Assembly: GCF_000384215.1 (NCBI RefSeq) | Contig: NZ_KB913032.1 | Coordinates: 7,649,605 to 7,713,604 of the forward strand | DNA: 64,000 nt | Direction of reading: 5' to 3' | Source: Amycolatopsis alba DSM 44262 | Lineage (GTDB): Bacteria > Actinomycetota > Actinomycetes > Mycobacteriales > Pseudonocardiaceae | In this document: piece after piece, positions 45,478 to 55,434 of the stretch | Position numbering within the stretch: position 1 is the first letter of the stretch | Layout: the number at the start of each line of letters is the position of its first letter | The notes under the pieces: model-generated | Told to the model about the DNA's origin: nothing | Database searches by the model: none | What the model saw: only the letters and a program-made list of their open reading frames with translations | Made by a program: the position numbers and the translations under genes

Positions 45478-48400
45478 GTGCCTGAACAAGCCACTCCTGA
45501 CGACAACGGAGCTTTCCTCGAGCCGATCGCCATCATCGGCATGAGCTGCCGGTTCGCCGCCGGGATCGACTCACCGGCCACATACTGGGACTTCATGGTC
45601 GCCGGACGTGAATCGGTTGGCCCGGTCCCCGAGGGTCGTTGGGATAGGTACGCCACGCAGAACCCCGATAGCGCGGCGGTCCTGCGCGGAACGACCAATG
45701 TCGGCCACTTCATCGCAGACATCGCCGGATTCGACGCGGAGTTCTTCCGGATCACCCCGCGAGAAGCCCGGCAGATGGATCCGCAACAGCGCATGATGCT
45801 GGAAGTCGCCTGGGAGGCGCTGGAAAACGCCGGGATACCCCCGGCCGACGCGCACACCGACTCCGGGGTCTTCGTCGGGGTCGGGTCCAACGACTACGGG
45901 CGGCGTCTCCTGGAGGATCTGCCCGGTATCGAGGCGTGGACCGGGATCGGCGCGGCACTGTGCGGCGTGGCAAACCGGACTTCGCACGCCTTGGACCTTC
46001 ATGGGCCCAGTGTCGCGGTCGACACCGCGTGTTCCTCCTCCCTGGTGGCTATTCATCAGGCATGCCAGACGCTCCGGCTCGGAGAAGCTCCCATGGCACT
46101 CGCCGGAGGTGTCATGCTCATGGCTGGCCCGGCCTTGTCGGTGGTGCTGGACGCCGCGGGCGCGACTGCCCCGGACGGCAGGTCGAAACCATTCGACGCG
46201 GCCGCGGACGGCTACGGGCGTGGCGAAGGCTGCGGTGTCCTCGTTCTCAAGCGGCTGTCGGACGCCTACCGTGACGACCACCGCGTCCTCGCCGTGATCC
46301 GGGGCAGTGCCGTTGCGCAGGAAGGCCGGACCGACGGCATCATGGCCCCGAGCCGCGAGGCGCAGGAAAGTCTGCTGCGGCGTACCTACCGACATTGCGG
46401 TGTGGCCCCGGAGACGGTCGACTACGTGGAAGCGCACGGCACGGGCACTCCGGCCGGAGATCCCGTCGAGGCTTCCGCCATCGGAACGGTTTTGGGCGTG
46501 GGGCGCCCGGAGGCACGACCTTGCCTGATCGGGTCGGTCAAGAGCAACATCGGGCATTTGGAAGCCGCCGCAGGGGTGGCCGGAGTGATCAAGACAGTCC
46601 TCGCGCTGAACCGTGGGCGGATACCGGCCACCTGTCTGACCACCGGACCAAGTCCCAGGATCGACTGGGCGGGTTTGAGCCTCAGGCTCGTCGATCGTCT
46701 CACCAACTGGCCCACGACTGACCACCCCCGCCGAGCGGGAGTGGCAAGCTACGGCTACGGCGGAACCATCGCCCACCTCGTTCTGGAAGAGCCGCCTCGA
46801 CGACCACCACGTGAGCACCCCCACCTGGACACCGAAATCCGCCCCTATCCGGTTTCCCACGCCACGCCCGACGGCGTCGCGGCCCAAGCCACCCGGCTCG
46901 CCGGCTGGCTCGAAAATGCCGAGGACGACAATCTCCTCGCGACAGGACGCACACTCGCCATGAACCGGACGCACATGCCGGCACGAGCGGTCGTCATGGC
47001 GCGAAACAGGGATGAGCTGCTCCGCGGCTGGCGTGCGCTGGCCGAAGGGCGGCCGTCGAACGACGTGCTGGCCGGGCCCCTGGGGCGGCCGGCACCCGAC
47101 ACGAACGCTGTCTGGGTGTTCTCCGGCCACGGAGCCCAGTGGCCCCGAATGGGCGCAGGACTGCTCGGCAGCGAGCCCGCTTTCGCCGAGGCCCTCGACG
47201 AGATCGACGCTGTGTTCCTGCGAGAAATGGGTCTGTCACCCCGCGAGGTGCTGCGGCAACCGGACCTGGGCGGCGTCGACCGTGTCCAGGCGACGATCTT
47301 CGCGGTGCAACTCGGCCTCGCCGCCGTGTGGCGCTCCTATGGGCTGCGCCCCGCGGCGGTCATCGGCCATTCGGTCGGCGAGATCGCCGCCGCGGTCACG
47401 GCCGGGGTCCTCAGCGCCGAGGAAGGTGCCGTATTGGCTGCCCGCCGATCACGGCGCCTGCCGCAGGTGGCGGGCAAAGGCGCGATGGCGATGGTGAGCC
47501 TGCCGTTCGACAAGGCCGCCCAGCGGCTCGCCGGCTCGCCACAGATCGCTGCCGCGATCGCCACATCACCGAGCACTTCGGTGATCTCAGGTGATCAGGC
47601 GGCATTGGACGAGCTACTCGAGATCTGGCGATCCGAAGGGATCTCCGTCCGACGAATCGACTCCGACGTCGCGTTCCACAGCCACCACATGTCCGCGCCC
47701 GCCGCCGAGTTGGCCTGCGCCGTGGCGCACCTGAGGCCGAGGCCGGCACTCGTTCCGCTCTATTCCACGGCTCTCGAGGACCCCAGAAGCAAGTCTCCTC
47801 GCGATGCCCGGTACTGGGCGACCAACCTGCGCGAACCGGTCCGATTCGAAGCAGCGGTCACGGCGGCCCTTGACGACGGGCACCGGGTCTTCCTGGAAGT
47901 CTCGGCACATCCCGTGGTCACCCATTCCGTGGAGGAAATCATCGAAGCGGCAGGGGAAGCCGGTGGCGCCACGGCACACACCCTGCGACGCGGCAAACCC
48001 GACCGACCCACTCTCCTGGCCAACCTCGGGTCCCTGCATTGTCACGGTGTCCGTGTCGACTGGAACCGCGTATTCCCCGCCGCGCCCCTGGCCGAACTAC
48101 CCGTCACAGCGTGGAATCACCGCCCCCACCTGGCCGAGCCGTCCGTCCCGACGATCGGCGTGACCAGCGGCCACGATCCCGATTCGCACACCTTGCTGGG
48201 AGTCCACGCCGACGTATTCGGCACCACCCGGGGCCGGATGTGGAGCACTCGGCTGGACGAGACCAGCCGCCCTTACCCTGGCAGTCACCCAGTGCAGGGC
48301 ACCGAAATCATCCCCGCAGCCGTACTGCTGAACACCTTCTTAGCCACAGAAACCGCCGCACCGATCCTCCGTGACGTACGACTGCTCACTCCGGTTCCAG

Positions 48401-50682
48401 TGGGGGCGCCTCGTGTGATCCAGGTAGTCCTGCAAGATCGAGTCGTGCGATTGAGCTCACGCTCCGAGGACACCTCGAACGAGGACGAGAAGAGCACTGC
48501 CTGGCTCACTCACACAGAAGCTGTCTTGCACACTCCAGTACCCGACGAGGCTTGCCCACCAGCGCCTCACTCCCGCTCGCCTGAACGAGCCGAGGACCCC
48601 GGATTCGTCATCAACCGGCTGGCCTCACTCGGAGTCGCCGCGTTGGGCTTTCCCTGGCATATCAAGGACCTCCGCCGAGGAAAAGGAACTCTCCGCGCCG
48701 AGATCACCGTCGACCCCGGGAACGTACTGCCGGCCCTGACCTGGGCCGCGTTGCTTGATTCGGCGTTCTCCGTCGCTTCGGTGGTCTTCCCGGATCCACC
48801 ACGGCTGCGCATGCCCGCCCACATCGACGAAGTCATGGTGGTTGGGCCGCCTCCGGACGTGGCACTCATCGAAGTATCCCTGCGTCCGGCCGAACAGGAA
48901 CCGGACACAGTCGATGTGCTCGTCCATACCACCGAGCAGGTGGTGGTGGCACGACTGTCAGGTCTGCGATACGGCGAGTTCGAGTCTGACGACTCCCATG
49001 AACCGGTCTGTCCGCAAAGGCTGATCCACAATGTGACCCGTCGCCCCTGCGACCTCGGAAGAACCGGCAAGCATCTGCGCTCGGTCGGCGTGCTCGGCAC
49101 CACCCCGCTTGCCGAAGCCTTATCGTCTCGTCTTCGTCAGGAAATCGTGGACGTCCGTGCTTTCGGCAGACTCGACGAGACCGGCGACCATGCCCCGGAA
49201 ACGATCGTCTTTGTCGCACCCGACACCACGGAACCAGTCGCCGATCAAGCCATCGCCAACACTCAGGCGGTCACCCGACTGATCCACCGGCTGGGTCGCG
49301 GGAAAGTCCGACTCTGGTGTGTGACCCGGGGAATGGGCGAAGCCTGTACCGCCACAGGCCTGGCACACGCTCCCTTGTCCGGGCTCGCCCGGGTCGCCAG
49401 GACCGAACACGGTGACCTGTGGGGCGGACTCATCGACCTGCCCGATCACCCCACCGCGGAGGATCTGTCCATCCTGACCAGAGTCCTGCGCTCCCCTTCG
49501 GACGAACCTGTACTGCACATCCGAGACGGCAAGGTATGGGGCACACGGCTCGTACCGGCCGATGCTGGCTGTAGCTCGGCTCCACTGATCTCCTGCCGCC
49601 CGGAAGGGACCTACCTGATCACTGGCGGTCTGGGGGCCTTGGGCATGCGAATCGCGCACTGGCTGGGAAAGCAGGGGGCGCGCCGTTTGGTCTTGCTCAG
49701 CCGACGAGCGCTGCCCGCAAGGGATCGTTGGAGTGACAAGCTCGATCCCACGACCAGTGGCCTCATCACGCGAATCAGGCGACTGGAAGAGCGCGGCATC
49801 ACGGTCCGGACGGTATCCGGCGACGTCGCCGACACTGGCCGGTTGAAGAACGAACTGCTGACGAGCAACCTGCAACTGCCTCCGATACTCGGAATCGTGC
49901 ACGCCGCCGGAGTGGTACGGAACGAGATGCTGCACGACATGACCGACGCCTCGATCCACGACGTTCTGCGCCCGAAGGTCGCCGGAGCCCTCGCTCTGCA
50001 CGAAATGTTCCCGCCGGGCACGCTGGACTTCCTTGTACTTTTCTCCTCCGCTGGACAGCTGCTGGGACTACCTGGACAGTCCTCTTACGCTGCGGCCAAC
50101 TCATTCCTCGACGCGATGGCGTCACACCGCCGGGCCGAAGGCCACAACGACACAGTCAGCATCGCGTGGACAAGCTGGCGAGGCGCCGGCATGTCGACAT
50201 CCTCCGCCGCGATCGATGTCGAACTCGACGAGCGCGGCACCGCGGACATCACCACGGCCGGAGCGCTGAAGGTCCTGGCGCGGATCAACGACCGCACGGC
50301 CAACCTAGCGGTATTACGGGTCCTGCCGGACGACCCGAGTGTGGCTCGCCCGGCCGTGCTGCGAGACCTGGCCCCGCCTGCCGAAGCCCCGGCGGCGTCG
50401 ACCGGACGCGGAGACTGGGCTCGGCTCGACGGAGACGAACTACGAAAGCATCTGTATCGCGAAGTCACCGCGGCCGTCGCCGCGGCGATCGGCGTCGAAC
50501 CGACACAGGTCGATGCCGGAATGCCCCTCACCGAGATGGGTTTCGACTCCGTCATGTCCACTGGGCTGCGCCGTGCGCTGGCGAAACGGCTCCGCGTTCC
50601 TGTGGCACCCACCCTCATGTGGGAGCACCCCACGGTGACCGCCATCGCCGAGCACTTCGCCGAAACACGACGGAAGCCATGA
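45478..50682 (+). CDS. Iterative type I PKS, 6-methylsalicylate-synthase type (KS-AT-DH-KR-ACP)
   Basis: 1734 aa, GTG start with GAGGGGAG upstream. KS 12-430 with DTACSSSL (Cys185), EAHGTGTP and KSNIGHLEAAAG. AT about 545-870 with GHSVGE (Ser632) and malonyl-type DVAFHSHHM. DH/product-template-like region about 900-1180 with HPVQGTEIIP (His937). KR about 1375-1610 with TGGLGALG (from 1382) and QSSYAAANSF (Tyr1537). ACP about 1650-1734 with MGFDSVMS (Ser1691). There is no TE. Length, single module and missing TE match bacterial 6-methylsalicylate and related naphthoate synthases. It likely makes a small aromatic acid, possibly joined to a terpene. It ends convergently to the mevalonate operon. 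Confidence 0.9.
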   Translation: MPEQATPDDNGAFLEPIAIIGMSCRFAAGIDSPATYWDFMVAGRESVGPVPEGRWDRYATQNPDSAAVLRGTTNVGHFIADIAGFDAEFFRITPREARQMDPQQRMMLEVAWEALENAGIPPADAHTDSGVFVGVGSNDYGRRLLEDLPGIEAWTGIGAALCGVANRTSHALDLHGPSVAVDTACSSSLVAIHQACQTLRLGEAPMALAGGVMLMAGPALSVVLDAAGATAPDGRSKPFDAAADGYGRGEGCGVLVLKRLSDAYRDDHRVLAVIRGSAVAQEGRTDGIMAPSREAQESLLRRTYRHCGVAPETVDYVEAHGTGTPAGDPVEASAIGTVLGVGRPEARPCLIGSVKSNIGHLEAAAGVAGVIKTVLALNRGRIPATCLTTGPSPRIDWAGLSLRLVDRLTNWPTTDHPRRAGVASYGYGGTIAHLVLEEPPRRPPREHPHLDTEIRPYPVSHATPDGVAAQATRLAGWLENAEDDNLLATGRTLAMNRTHMPARAVVMARNRDELLRGWRALAEGRPSNDVLAGPLGRPAPDTNAVWVFSGHGAQWPRMGAGLLGSEPAFAEALDEIDAVFLREMGLSPREVLRQPDLGGVDRVQATIFAVQLGLAAVWRSYGLRPAAVIGHSVGEIAAAVTAGVLSAEEGAVLAARRSRRLPQVAGKGAMAMVSLPFDKAAQRLAGSPQIAAAIATSPSTSVISGDQAALDELLEIWRSEGISVRRIDSDVAFHSHHMSAPAAELACAVAHLRPRPALVPLYSTALEDPRSKSPRDARYWATNLREPVRFEAAVTAALDDGHRVFLEVSAHPVVTHSVEEIIEAAGEAGGATAHTLRRGKPDRPTLLANLGSLHCHGVRVDWNRVFPAAPLAELPVTAWNHRPHLAEPSVPTIGVTSGHDPDSHTLLGVHADVFGTTRGRMWSTRLDETSRPYPGSHPVQGTEIIPAAVLLNTFLATETAAPILRDVRLLTPVPVGAPRVIQVVLQDRVVRLSSRSEDTSNEDEKSTAWLTHTEAVLHTPVPDEACPPAPHSRSPERAEDPGFVINRLASLGVAALGFPWHIKDLRRGKGTLRAEITVDPGNVLPALTWAALLDSAFSVASVVFPDPPRLRMPAHIDEVMVVGPPPDVALIEVSLRPAEQEPDTVDVLVHTTEQVVVARLSGLRYGEFESDDSHEPVCPQRLIHNVTRRPCDLGRTGKHLRSVGVLGTTPLAEALSSRLRQEIVDVRAFGRLDETGDHAPETIVFVAPDTTEPVADQAIANTQAVTRLIHRLGRGKVRLWCVTRGMGEACTATGLAHAPLSGLARVARTEHGDLWGGLIDLPDHPTAEDLSILTRVLRSPSDEPVLHIRDGKVWGTRLVPADAGCSSAPLISCRPEGTYLITGGLGALGMRIAHWLGKQGARRLVLLSRRALPARDRWSDKLDPTTSGLITRIRRLEERGITVRTVSGDVADTGRLKNELLTSNLQLPPILGIVHAAGVVRNEMLHDMTDASIHDVLRPKVAGALALHEMFPPGTLDFLVLFSSAGQLLGLPGQSSYAAANSFLDAMASHRRAEGHNDTVSIAWTSWRGAGMSTSSAAIDVELDERGTADITTAGALKVLARINDRTANLAVLRVLPDDPSVARPAVLRDLAPPAEAPAASTGRGDWARLDGDELRKHLYREVTAAVAAAIGVEPTQVDAGMPLTEMGFDSVMSTGLRRALAKRLRVPVAPTLMWEHPTVTAIAEHFAETRRKP

Positions 50683-50769
50683 TCCACCCGTATGTCGCCG
50701 ACCCGGTCGGCGGCTTCAGGGAATCGGGTACCGGTTTGCGCCAAAGGCAGCGGCTCGTCGAACTTCGTG

Positions 50770-50796
50770 AAGATCGCCATCGGATGCGGCGATCTT
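50770..50796. terminator. Hairpin between convergent PKS and IPP isomerase genes
   Basis: A perfect 9-bp stem, AAGATCGCC (50770-50778) and GGCGATCTT (50788-50796), with a 9-nt loop, lies 88 nt after the PKS stop and 191 nt past the isomerase stop. It could serve both strands. There is no long T run, so the call rests on position and stem. Confidence 0.5.
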
Positions 50797-50987
50797 GTTC
50801 GTCGATACTCGTCTACAGCTTGCTCGCCAGGCCAGCGGTCATGGGTCCAGAGCCGGTCCACGAACTCATCGTCACGGTGTCCTTAGCCAATCGTCAACGT
50901 CGAGGCCTCGATGAGATAGTCGGCGGTCCTCGCAGGCGCGCACGATGGCGTCGGCCAGGACCGTTTCTCTTCCGACGCGATGTGGAA

Positions 50988-52067
50988 CTAGCCGTCCGGT
51001 CCGCCCGCGTAGGCGGATCCGCTGCGGGTCGCCAGGCGCCCGGTGTCGACCCCGCGATCAGCGCAGAACGCTCGAAGCTCGCCTTGAATCAGGACATCTC
51101 GATGGGTCAGGGCCTCGATGTCGGGTGCGCCGAGCGCGGTCATCAGCGCGCCGAGTTGATCGAGCCAGTCCATGATCTGCGCCACCAATGCCGCAGCGCC
51201 GCCTTCGAGCACAGTCTTGAGGAAGCGACCGGAGACGCCTGCCGCGGAGGCACCGAGGGCGAGCGCCCGTGCGACGTCGAGAGGGTGCCGGACGCCGCCG
51301 GAGGCCAGCACGGCGATCCCGAGTCCTTGCGTGTCCAGGAGACAGGCCGGTGTCGACTGCCCCCAGGTGTCGAGGAAGTCGTAATCGCCCCGGGGGCGCC
51401 TGTGGTTTTCGACGCGAGCGAAGTTCGTGCCACCGCGGCCACCGACGTCCGCCACGTGCACTCCCGTGTTGCGCAGGGTCGAGACGGTCTCGCGGCTGAG
51501 GCCGAATCCGACCTCCTTCACGATCACGGGAACCTCGACCCCCCGCACGATGTCTTCGATGTTCCTGGTCCAGGACCCGAACGACCGGTCTCCCTCCGGC
51601 ATTATCGTCTCCTGGATGGCGTTGAGATGTATTTGCAGGGCATCGGCATGCAGGAGATCGATGATCCGGCGCGCCTGCCCTGCCGAGGTCGTCGCATTGA
51701 TGTTCGCCATGACGAAGCCGTCCGGGTTTTCGCGGCGCATCACGCTGAAGGTGTCCGCGGTCGTTTCGTCCTTGAGGTATGCGCTCATCGAGCCGGTGGC
51801 GATGGGCACGCCGGTCTGCTGGGCGGCGATGGCTAGTTCCCGGTTGATGGCACCGGTGTTGACGCTGCCGCCGGTCATCGCGTTGACGTAGAGCGGAACC
51901 GGCCATTCCATCCCCGCGAACCGGGTAGTCAGGGAGACCTCGGACCTGTCGATACCTGCCAAGGCATGGTGGACGAACGACACGTCGTCGAAATGGTTGT
52001 ATCCCGACGTCTGACGCTGCTGCTCAGAGGCCAGCCGGACATGGTCATCCTTGCGGTTACCGGTCAT
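50988..52067 (-). CDS. fni: Type II isopentenyl-diphosphate delta-isomerase (FMN)
   Basis: 359 aa from the ATG at 52067, which overlaps the phosphomevalonate kinase stop (ATGA). Typical type II features: RKDDHVRLA, YVNAMTGGS, IATGSMSAYLKD, HLNAIQE, VKEVGFGLS, DVGGRGGTNF and VSGRFLK. It interconverts IPP and DMAPP with FMN and NADPH. Last gene of the mevalonate operon, as in other actinomycete mevalonate clusters. Confidence 0.95.
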   Translation of the reverse strand: MTGNRKDDHVRLASEQQRQTSGYNHFDDVSFVHHALAGIDRSEVSLTTRFAGMEWPVPLYVNAMTGGSVNTGAINRELAIAAQQTGVPIATGSMSAYLKDETTADTFSVMRRENPDGFVMANINATTSAGQARRIIDLLHADALQIHLNAIQETIMPEGDRSFGSWTRNIEDIVRGVEVPVIVKEVGFGLSRETVSTLRNTGVHVADVGGRGGTNFARVENHRRPRGDYDFLDTWGQSTPACLLDTQGLGIAVLASGGVRHPLDVARALALGASAAGVSGRFLKTVLEGGAAALVAQIMDWLDQLGALMTALGAPDIEALTHRDVLIQGELRAFCADRGVDTGRLATRSGSAYAGGPDG

Positions 52068-53185
52068 CGCGCCTCCTGCGGCAGCGGTGGTACACGAATC
52101 GGGGCGGGCAGTACCTTCGCCGACGCCCACTGCTGGTGTAGCCGCTCGATGTTCGGGGCCTCATCGGCGTCCAGGATGGCGATGCCGCAGTCACCGCCTC
52201 CGGCACCGGAGGGCTTACCTGCGCCGCCGACCGACTCCGCGGCGTCACACAACGCTGTCAGCCGGTCGGTGAAAATGCCCAGTCCGAGTTCCTTGTCGAG
52301 TCGGCCCAGCAGGTTCCGGGCAGAGCGGATCTGCCGCAACAATTCACGGTCGTCTCCCAGGACCAGCGCGCGCATCGATGCCCGGACACATTCGGCGCTG
52401 TCCGCCAGAAAGGCCTTGTACACTCGCTTTTCTGACCAGCTTCGGTTCGTTGTCAGTGCCGAGAGCAGCGACGTGGTACTGGCCGGTTCACCGGTCCATC
52501 CCACTTCCAAGGCGAGCTTCTCGGGGGGAGGTAACCGCCGGAGTCCGAAACCCGGCCACGTCGCGCACAGTGTTTCTTCGATCCCCCGGTGTCGGGCCAT
52601 GTCGAGTACCGCGACTCGATCGGGCGCGTAGTACGCCAGCCAGCCTCCCCAGATGCCGGCCGCGAGGTCGGCGCCGGATGGCCCGGGGTCGATTCGGGCC
52701 GTCGCGAGCAGGGCGAGCCGGAACCAGGTGTCATAGGAAAGAGGCAGGCCGCTGTACTCGGCCACGGCCGCGATGGTCGCCACCGTCACCGCGCCGCTGG
52801 AGCCGAGTCCGAGTTTTGTCCCGTGCTCGTGCAGGTCGCTGGTGATCGAGACTTCGAGCGGGAGCACTGGCAAGCCGCGCTCGCCCAGCAGTTCGTCCAC
52901 TATCTCGATCGCGGACACGACATGCGCCATGTTCTGGCGGGCGCTTCGCTCGTCATCCGGGGTGCTCCCGGTCAGCAGGCGGCCGTCCCGCCGCAGCCGG
53001 GCCCCACGCGGGCACAGATCCGAGGTCAGGACGACATCGCCGGAAGAAGCACCGGACACCGTCACGCTTACCTGCCGGTCCACACTGACCACAATCGCCG
53101 GATAGCCCGGCTCGACCACCGCGTATTCCCCGATGATGAACAGCTTTCCTGGCGACCGCCGGACGATCGTCCTGGTGGAGGTCAT
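52064..53185 (-). CDS. Phosphomevalonate kinase
   Basis: 373 aa from the ATG at 53185 (ATGA with the decarboxylase stop). GHMP kinase motifs: SPGKLFIIGEYAVVEPG at the N-terminus, KLGLGSSGAVTVATI as the ATP loop, and GAGGGDCGIAILD near the C-terminus. It makes diphosphomevalonate from phosphomevalonate. Gene order fits the Streptomyces mevalonate cluster (mevalonate kinase, decarboxylase, phosphomevalonate kinase, isomerase). Confidence 0.93.
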   Translation of the reverse strand: MTSTRTIVRRSPGKLFIIGEYAVVEPGYPAIVVSVDRQVSVTVSGASSGDVVLTSDLCPRGARLRRDGRLLTGSTPDDERSARQNMAHVVSAIEIVDELLGERGLPVLPLEVSITSDLHEHGTKLGLGSSGAVTVATIAAVAEYSGLPLSYDTWFRLALLATARIDPGPSGADLAAGIWGGWLAYYAPDRVAVLDMARHRGIEETLCATWPGFGLRRLPPPEKLALEVGWTGEPASTTSLLSALTTNRSWSEKRVYKAFLADSAECVRASMRALVLGDDRELLRQIRSARNLLGRLDKELGLGIFTDRLTALCDAAESVGGAGKPSGAGGGDCGIAILDADEAPNIERLHQQWASAKVLPAPIRVPPLPQEAR

Positions 53186-54180
53186 CCTGGCTCCTCGGTT
53201 AGCAGGGCGGCTCCAGTGCCGCGGCGGGCGACGACCGTCGTGCAGCCAGGTACCGCTTCCCGCATTCTCGCCGCCACCCGATCGGCGTCTCCGGGGCTGC
53301 ACAGCACTTTGACGTTCGGTCCCGCGTCCATCGTCGCGTAAGCGGACGTACCCTCGTCTCGTAGCGCCGTCACGTTGTCGAGTACGTTGAGTGTCGGCGC
53401 AGCCAGATAGCGCACCGCCGGTCGGGCCGCGAGCATGGTGGCGTGCATGCCCAGCGCGTTACGTTCGGCGATCTCGCCGACCATGTCGAGGTCGCCGCGT
53501 TCCAGCGCGGTCCTCATGTCAGTCAGATCGGCGCGGCTGGACTCGATCCACGCTCGATACAGCGGCGAGGTCTCGACAGTGCTTCTCATGGCCGTCCGGC
53601 TGGACAGCGCTTTCGGTGCCGTGTCGATCAGTGTGATCACCATCGCGGGGTCGAATTCGACACCGATTTGCTCGGCGAATGAGCCGGGATCGTCCTCGCC
53701 GGCGTGCCAGAGCACGAACCCGCCGAAGACCGATCGCGCGGCCGATCCGGACCCGCGGCGTGCCAGGCGTGACAGGTCGGTGGCGTCGAGTTCCAGGCCG
53801 TAGGCTTCGGCGGCGGCCAGGGCCAATGCGGCGAAAGCACTCGCCGAGGACGCCAACCCTGCCCCCATCGGGCCGTCGTTGTGCGTGCTCACCACGGCCG
53901 ACTCGGTACGGCCTGCCCGCTTCCGTACCAACTCCAGGAAACCGACCACACGCCGCGACACGGTTCCACTCGCGGGTACCCCGTCGACAGTCACCCGGTC
54001 GACGTCCCCTGTCTGTCCCACGTGGAGAGTCGTAGTGGTGGGAAAGACGTCCAAGGTGAGCGAAAGGCTGTCCGCCCACGGGATGACCTGGTCTTCGTCG
54101 CGTTTGCCCCAGTACTTGATCAACGCGATGTTGGGATACGCCACCGCAGTCACGCCCTGGTCAGCTGCCAACACCGGCAT
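53182..54180 (-). CDS. mvaD: Diphosphomevalonate decarboxylase
   Basis: 332 aa. Signature VAYPNIALIKYWGKRDED at the N-terminus, SLSLTLDVFPTTT, GAGLASSASAFAALALA (ATP loop) and FGGFVLW, then AYATMDAGPNVKVLC. It converts diphosphomevalonate and ATP to IPP. The start is uncertain: ATG 54180 gives a length near known homologues; GTG 54174 has GGAGG at 8 nt; GTG 54153 would overlap the mevalonate kinase stop as GTGA. Confidence 0.93.
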   Translation of the reverse strand: MPVLAADQGVTAVAYPNIALIKYWGKRDEDQVIPWADSLSLTLDVFPTTTTLHVGQTGDVDRVTVDGVPASGTVSRRVVGFLELVRKRAGRTESAVVSTHNDGPMGAGLASSASAFAALALAAAEAYGLELDATDLSRLARRGSGSAARSVFGGFVLWHAGEDDPGSFAEQIGVEFDPAMVITLIDTAPKALSSRTAMRSTVETSPLYRAWIESSRADLTDMRTALERGDLDMVGEIAERNALGMHATMLAARPAVRYLAAPTLNVLDNVTALRDEGTSAYATMDAGPNVKVLCSPGDADRVAARMREAVPGCTTVVARRGTGAALLTEEPG

Positions 54181-55190
54181 ACCCTCCTCAACGGCGCACG
54201 CCAGGTCTTGACGGCTCCCGCCTCCTCCAAGCGCCTCGCGACCGTCGATGCCGTTCCCGCATTGTCGGTCACCGCGATCAGACACCCCCCAAGGCCACCG
54301 CCCGTGATCTTGGCGCCGAGAGCTCCGGCGCGCAACGCAACCTCGACCAAGTCGTCGATCTGGTCCGTGCTCAAACCCGCCTCGCGCAACAGTCCGTGAG
54401 CTGTCGTCAGCCTTGCGCCGAACTCCTTGGCTCGGCCGTCGGCCAAGTCGCCCATGCTCGCCCAGGTTTCACTCTCGACCATGTCCACGAACCTCGCCTG
54501 ATAAAGCGGTTCCCTCGCGAACCGTCCCCGGAGCAGTTCGACAGCGTCCCTGGTCCTCCCCGCGACCCCGCTGTCGGCGATGACCACCACGCCGTCGAAC
54601 CCGATCCGCAGGCGCTCGACGGCACCGCCGGAGAACAAGATCGGCACCGACGAACCCACCGCGTGCGCGTCGACGCCGCTCGCGCGCCCGTGCACAACGG
54701 ATTCCGCGGCCTGTACGAGTTCGAACACCTCCTCGGCATCCAACCGGCGACCGAAGAGGTCCGCCACCGCGAGCACGACCGCCCTGGCATAGGCCGCACT
54801 CGCACCCAACCCACGCCCCAGAGGAATCGAGCAGGCGACACGCACATCCACCCACATGGTGCCCGGCACACCGAACCGGTCCCTCAACCGTGCGATCAGG
54901 CCCGGCAAGCCGCCCTCAGCCTGATTCACCGCCACCACATCGGCGACTGGCGGCAACACGAACGAGATCGTGTCCCGCTCCGCACTGGAACCGTCTGCCG
55001 ACGCTGTGACACGCAGCCCCGGAACGGGAACGGCCAGCGCCGGAGCCCCGTAGACGACCGCGTGCTCTCCCAGCAGGATGACCTTGCCGTGGGCACGGCC
55101 GGTCCCAACCGAGCTCTTCCCAGCGACCGCCCCGCAGGACGCCGACATCGGCTCAGCCAACGAATCCACCTCCGCGCGCTCAGCTTCCAC
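54150..55190 (-). CDS. Mevalonate kinase
   Basis: 346 aa from the GTG at 55190 (AGGA upstream). GHMP motifs: GRAHGKVILLGEHAVVYGAPALA, IPLGRGLGASAAYARAV (ATP loop), GVDAHAVGSS and KITGGGLGGCLIAV. It phosphorylates mevalonate. First gene of the operon, divergent from the IspH-like pseudogene. HMG-CoA synthase and reductase, needed to make mevalonate, are not in this window. Confidence 0.94.
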   Translation of the reverse strand: MEAERAEVDSLAEPMSASCGAVAGKSSVGTGRAHGKVILLGEHAVVYGAPALAVPVPGLRVTASADGSSAERDTISFVLPPVADVVAVNQAEGGLPGLIARLRDRFGVPGTMWVDVRVACSIPLGRGLGASAAYARAVVLAVADLFGRRLDAEEVFELVQAAESVVHGRASGVDAHAVGSSVPILFSGGAVERLRIGFDGVVVIADSGVAGRTRDAVELLRGRFAREPLYQARFVDMVESETWASMGDLADGRAKEFGARLTTAHGLLREAGLSTDQIDDLVEVALRAGALGAKITGGGLGGCLIAVTDNAGTASTVARRLEEAGAVKTWRAPLRRVCRCWQLTRA

Positions 55191-55434
55191 TGTGCGTCCT
55201 GGTCCCGTTCATCCAGTAGATGCGTCACCGGGCACCGGGACCAGCCAGATGGGCAGCGGATCCGTTGAACGACGCATCGTGTTGAAGACCAGGCAAGCTC
55301 ACCCGTTCGCACTCGACGTAAGTCACAGCGTATGAACGCGATATTGCGTTCGATATCGGGATGTTCCGAGTGTCCTTCCCGACGATCATCGACGCGCAGC
55401 AGCCTGTCCCGTTCTGACCCCTGGAGTTGGGATC
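55191..55434. promoter_or_regulatory. Divergent region of the mevalonate operon
   Basis: About 245 nt between the mevalonate kinase start and the IspH-like pseudogene start. It is AT-richer near 55320-55370, as expected of a promoter. No clear operator seen. Confidence 0.4.

Noticed and set aside
45571..47130. 519-aa minus-strand open frame
   Set aside because: Antisense shadow of the PKS ketosynthase region.
45478..50682. Treating the PKS as one module of a colinear modular PKS
   Set aside because: Single module of 1734 aa with 6-MSAS domain order, no TE, no docking helices seen and no partner PKS gene; iterative action fits better.
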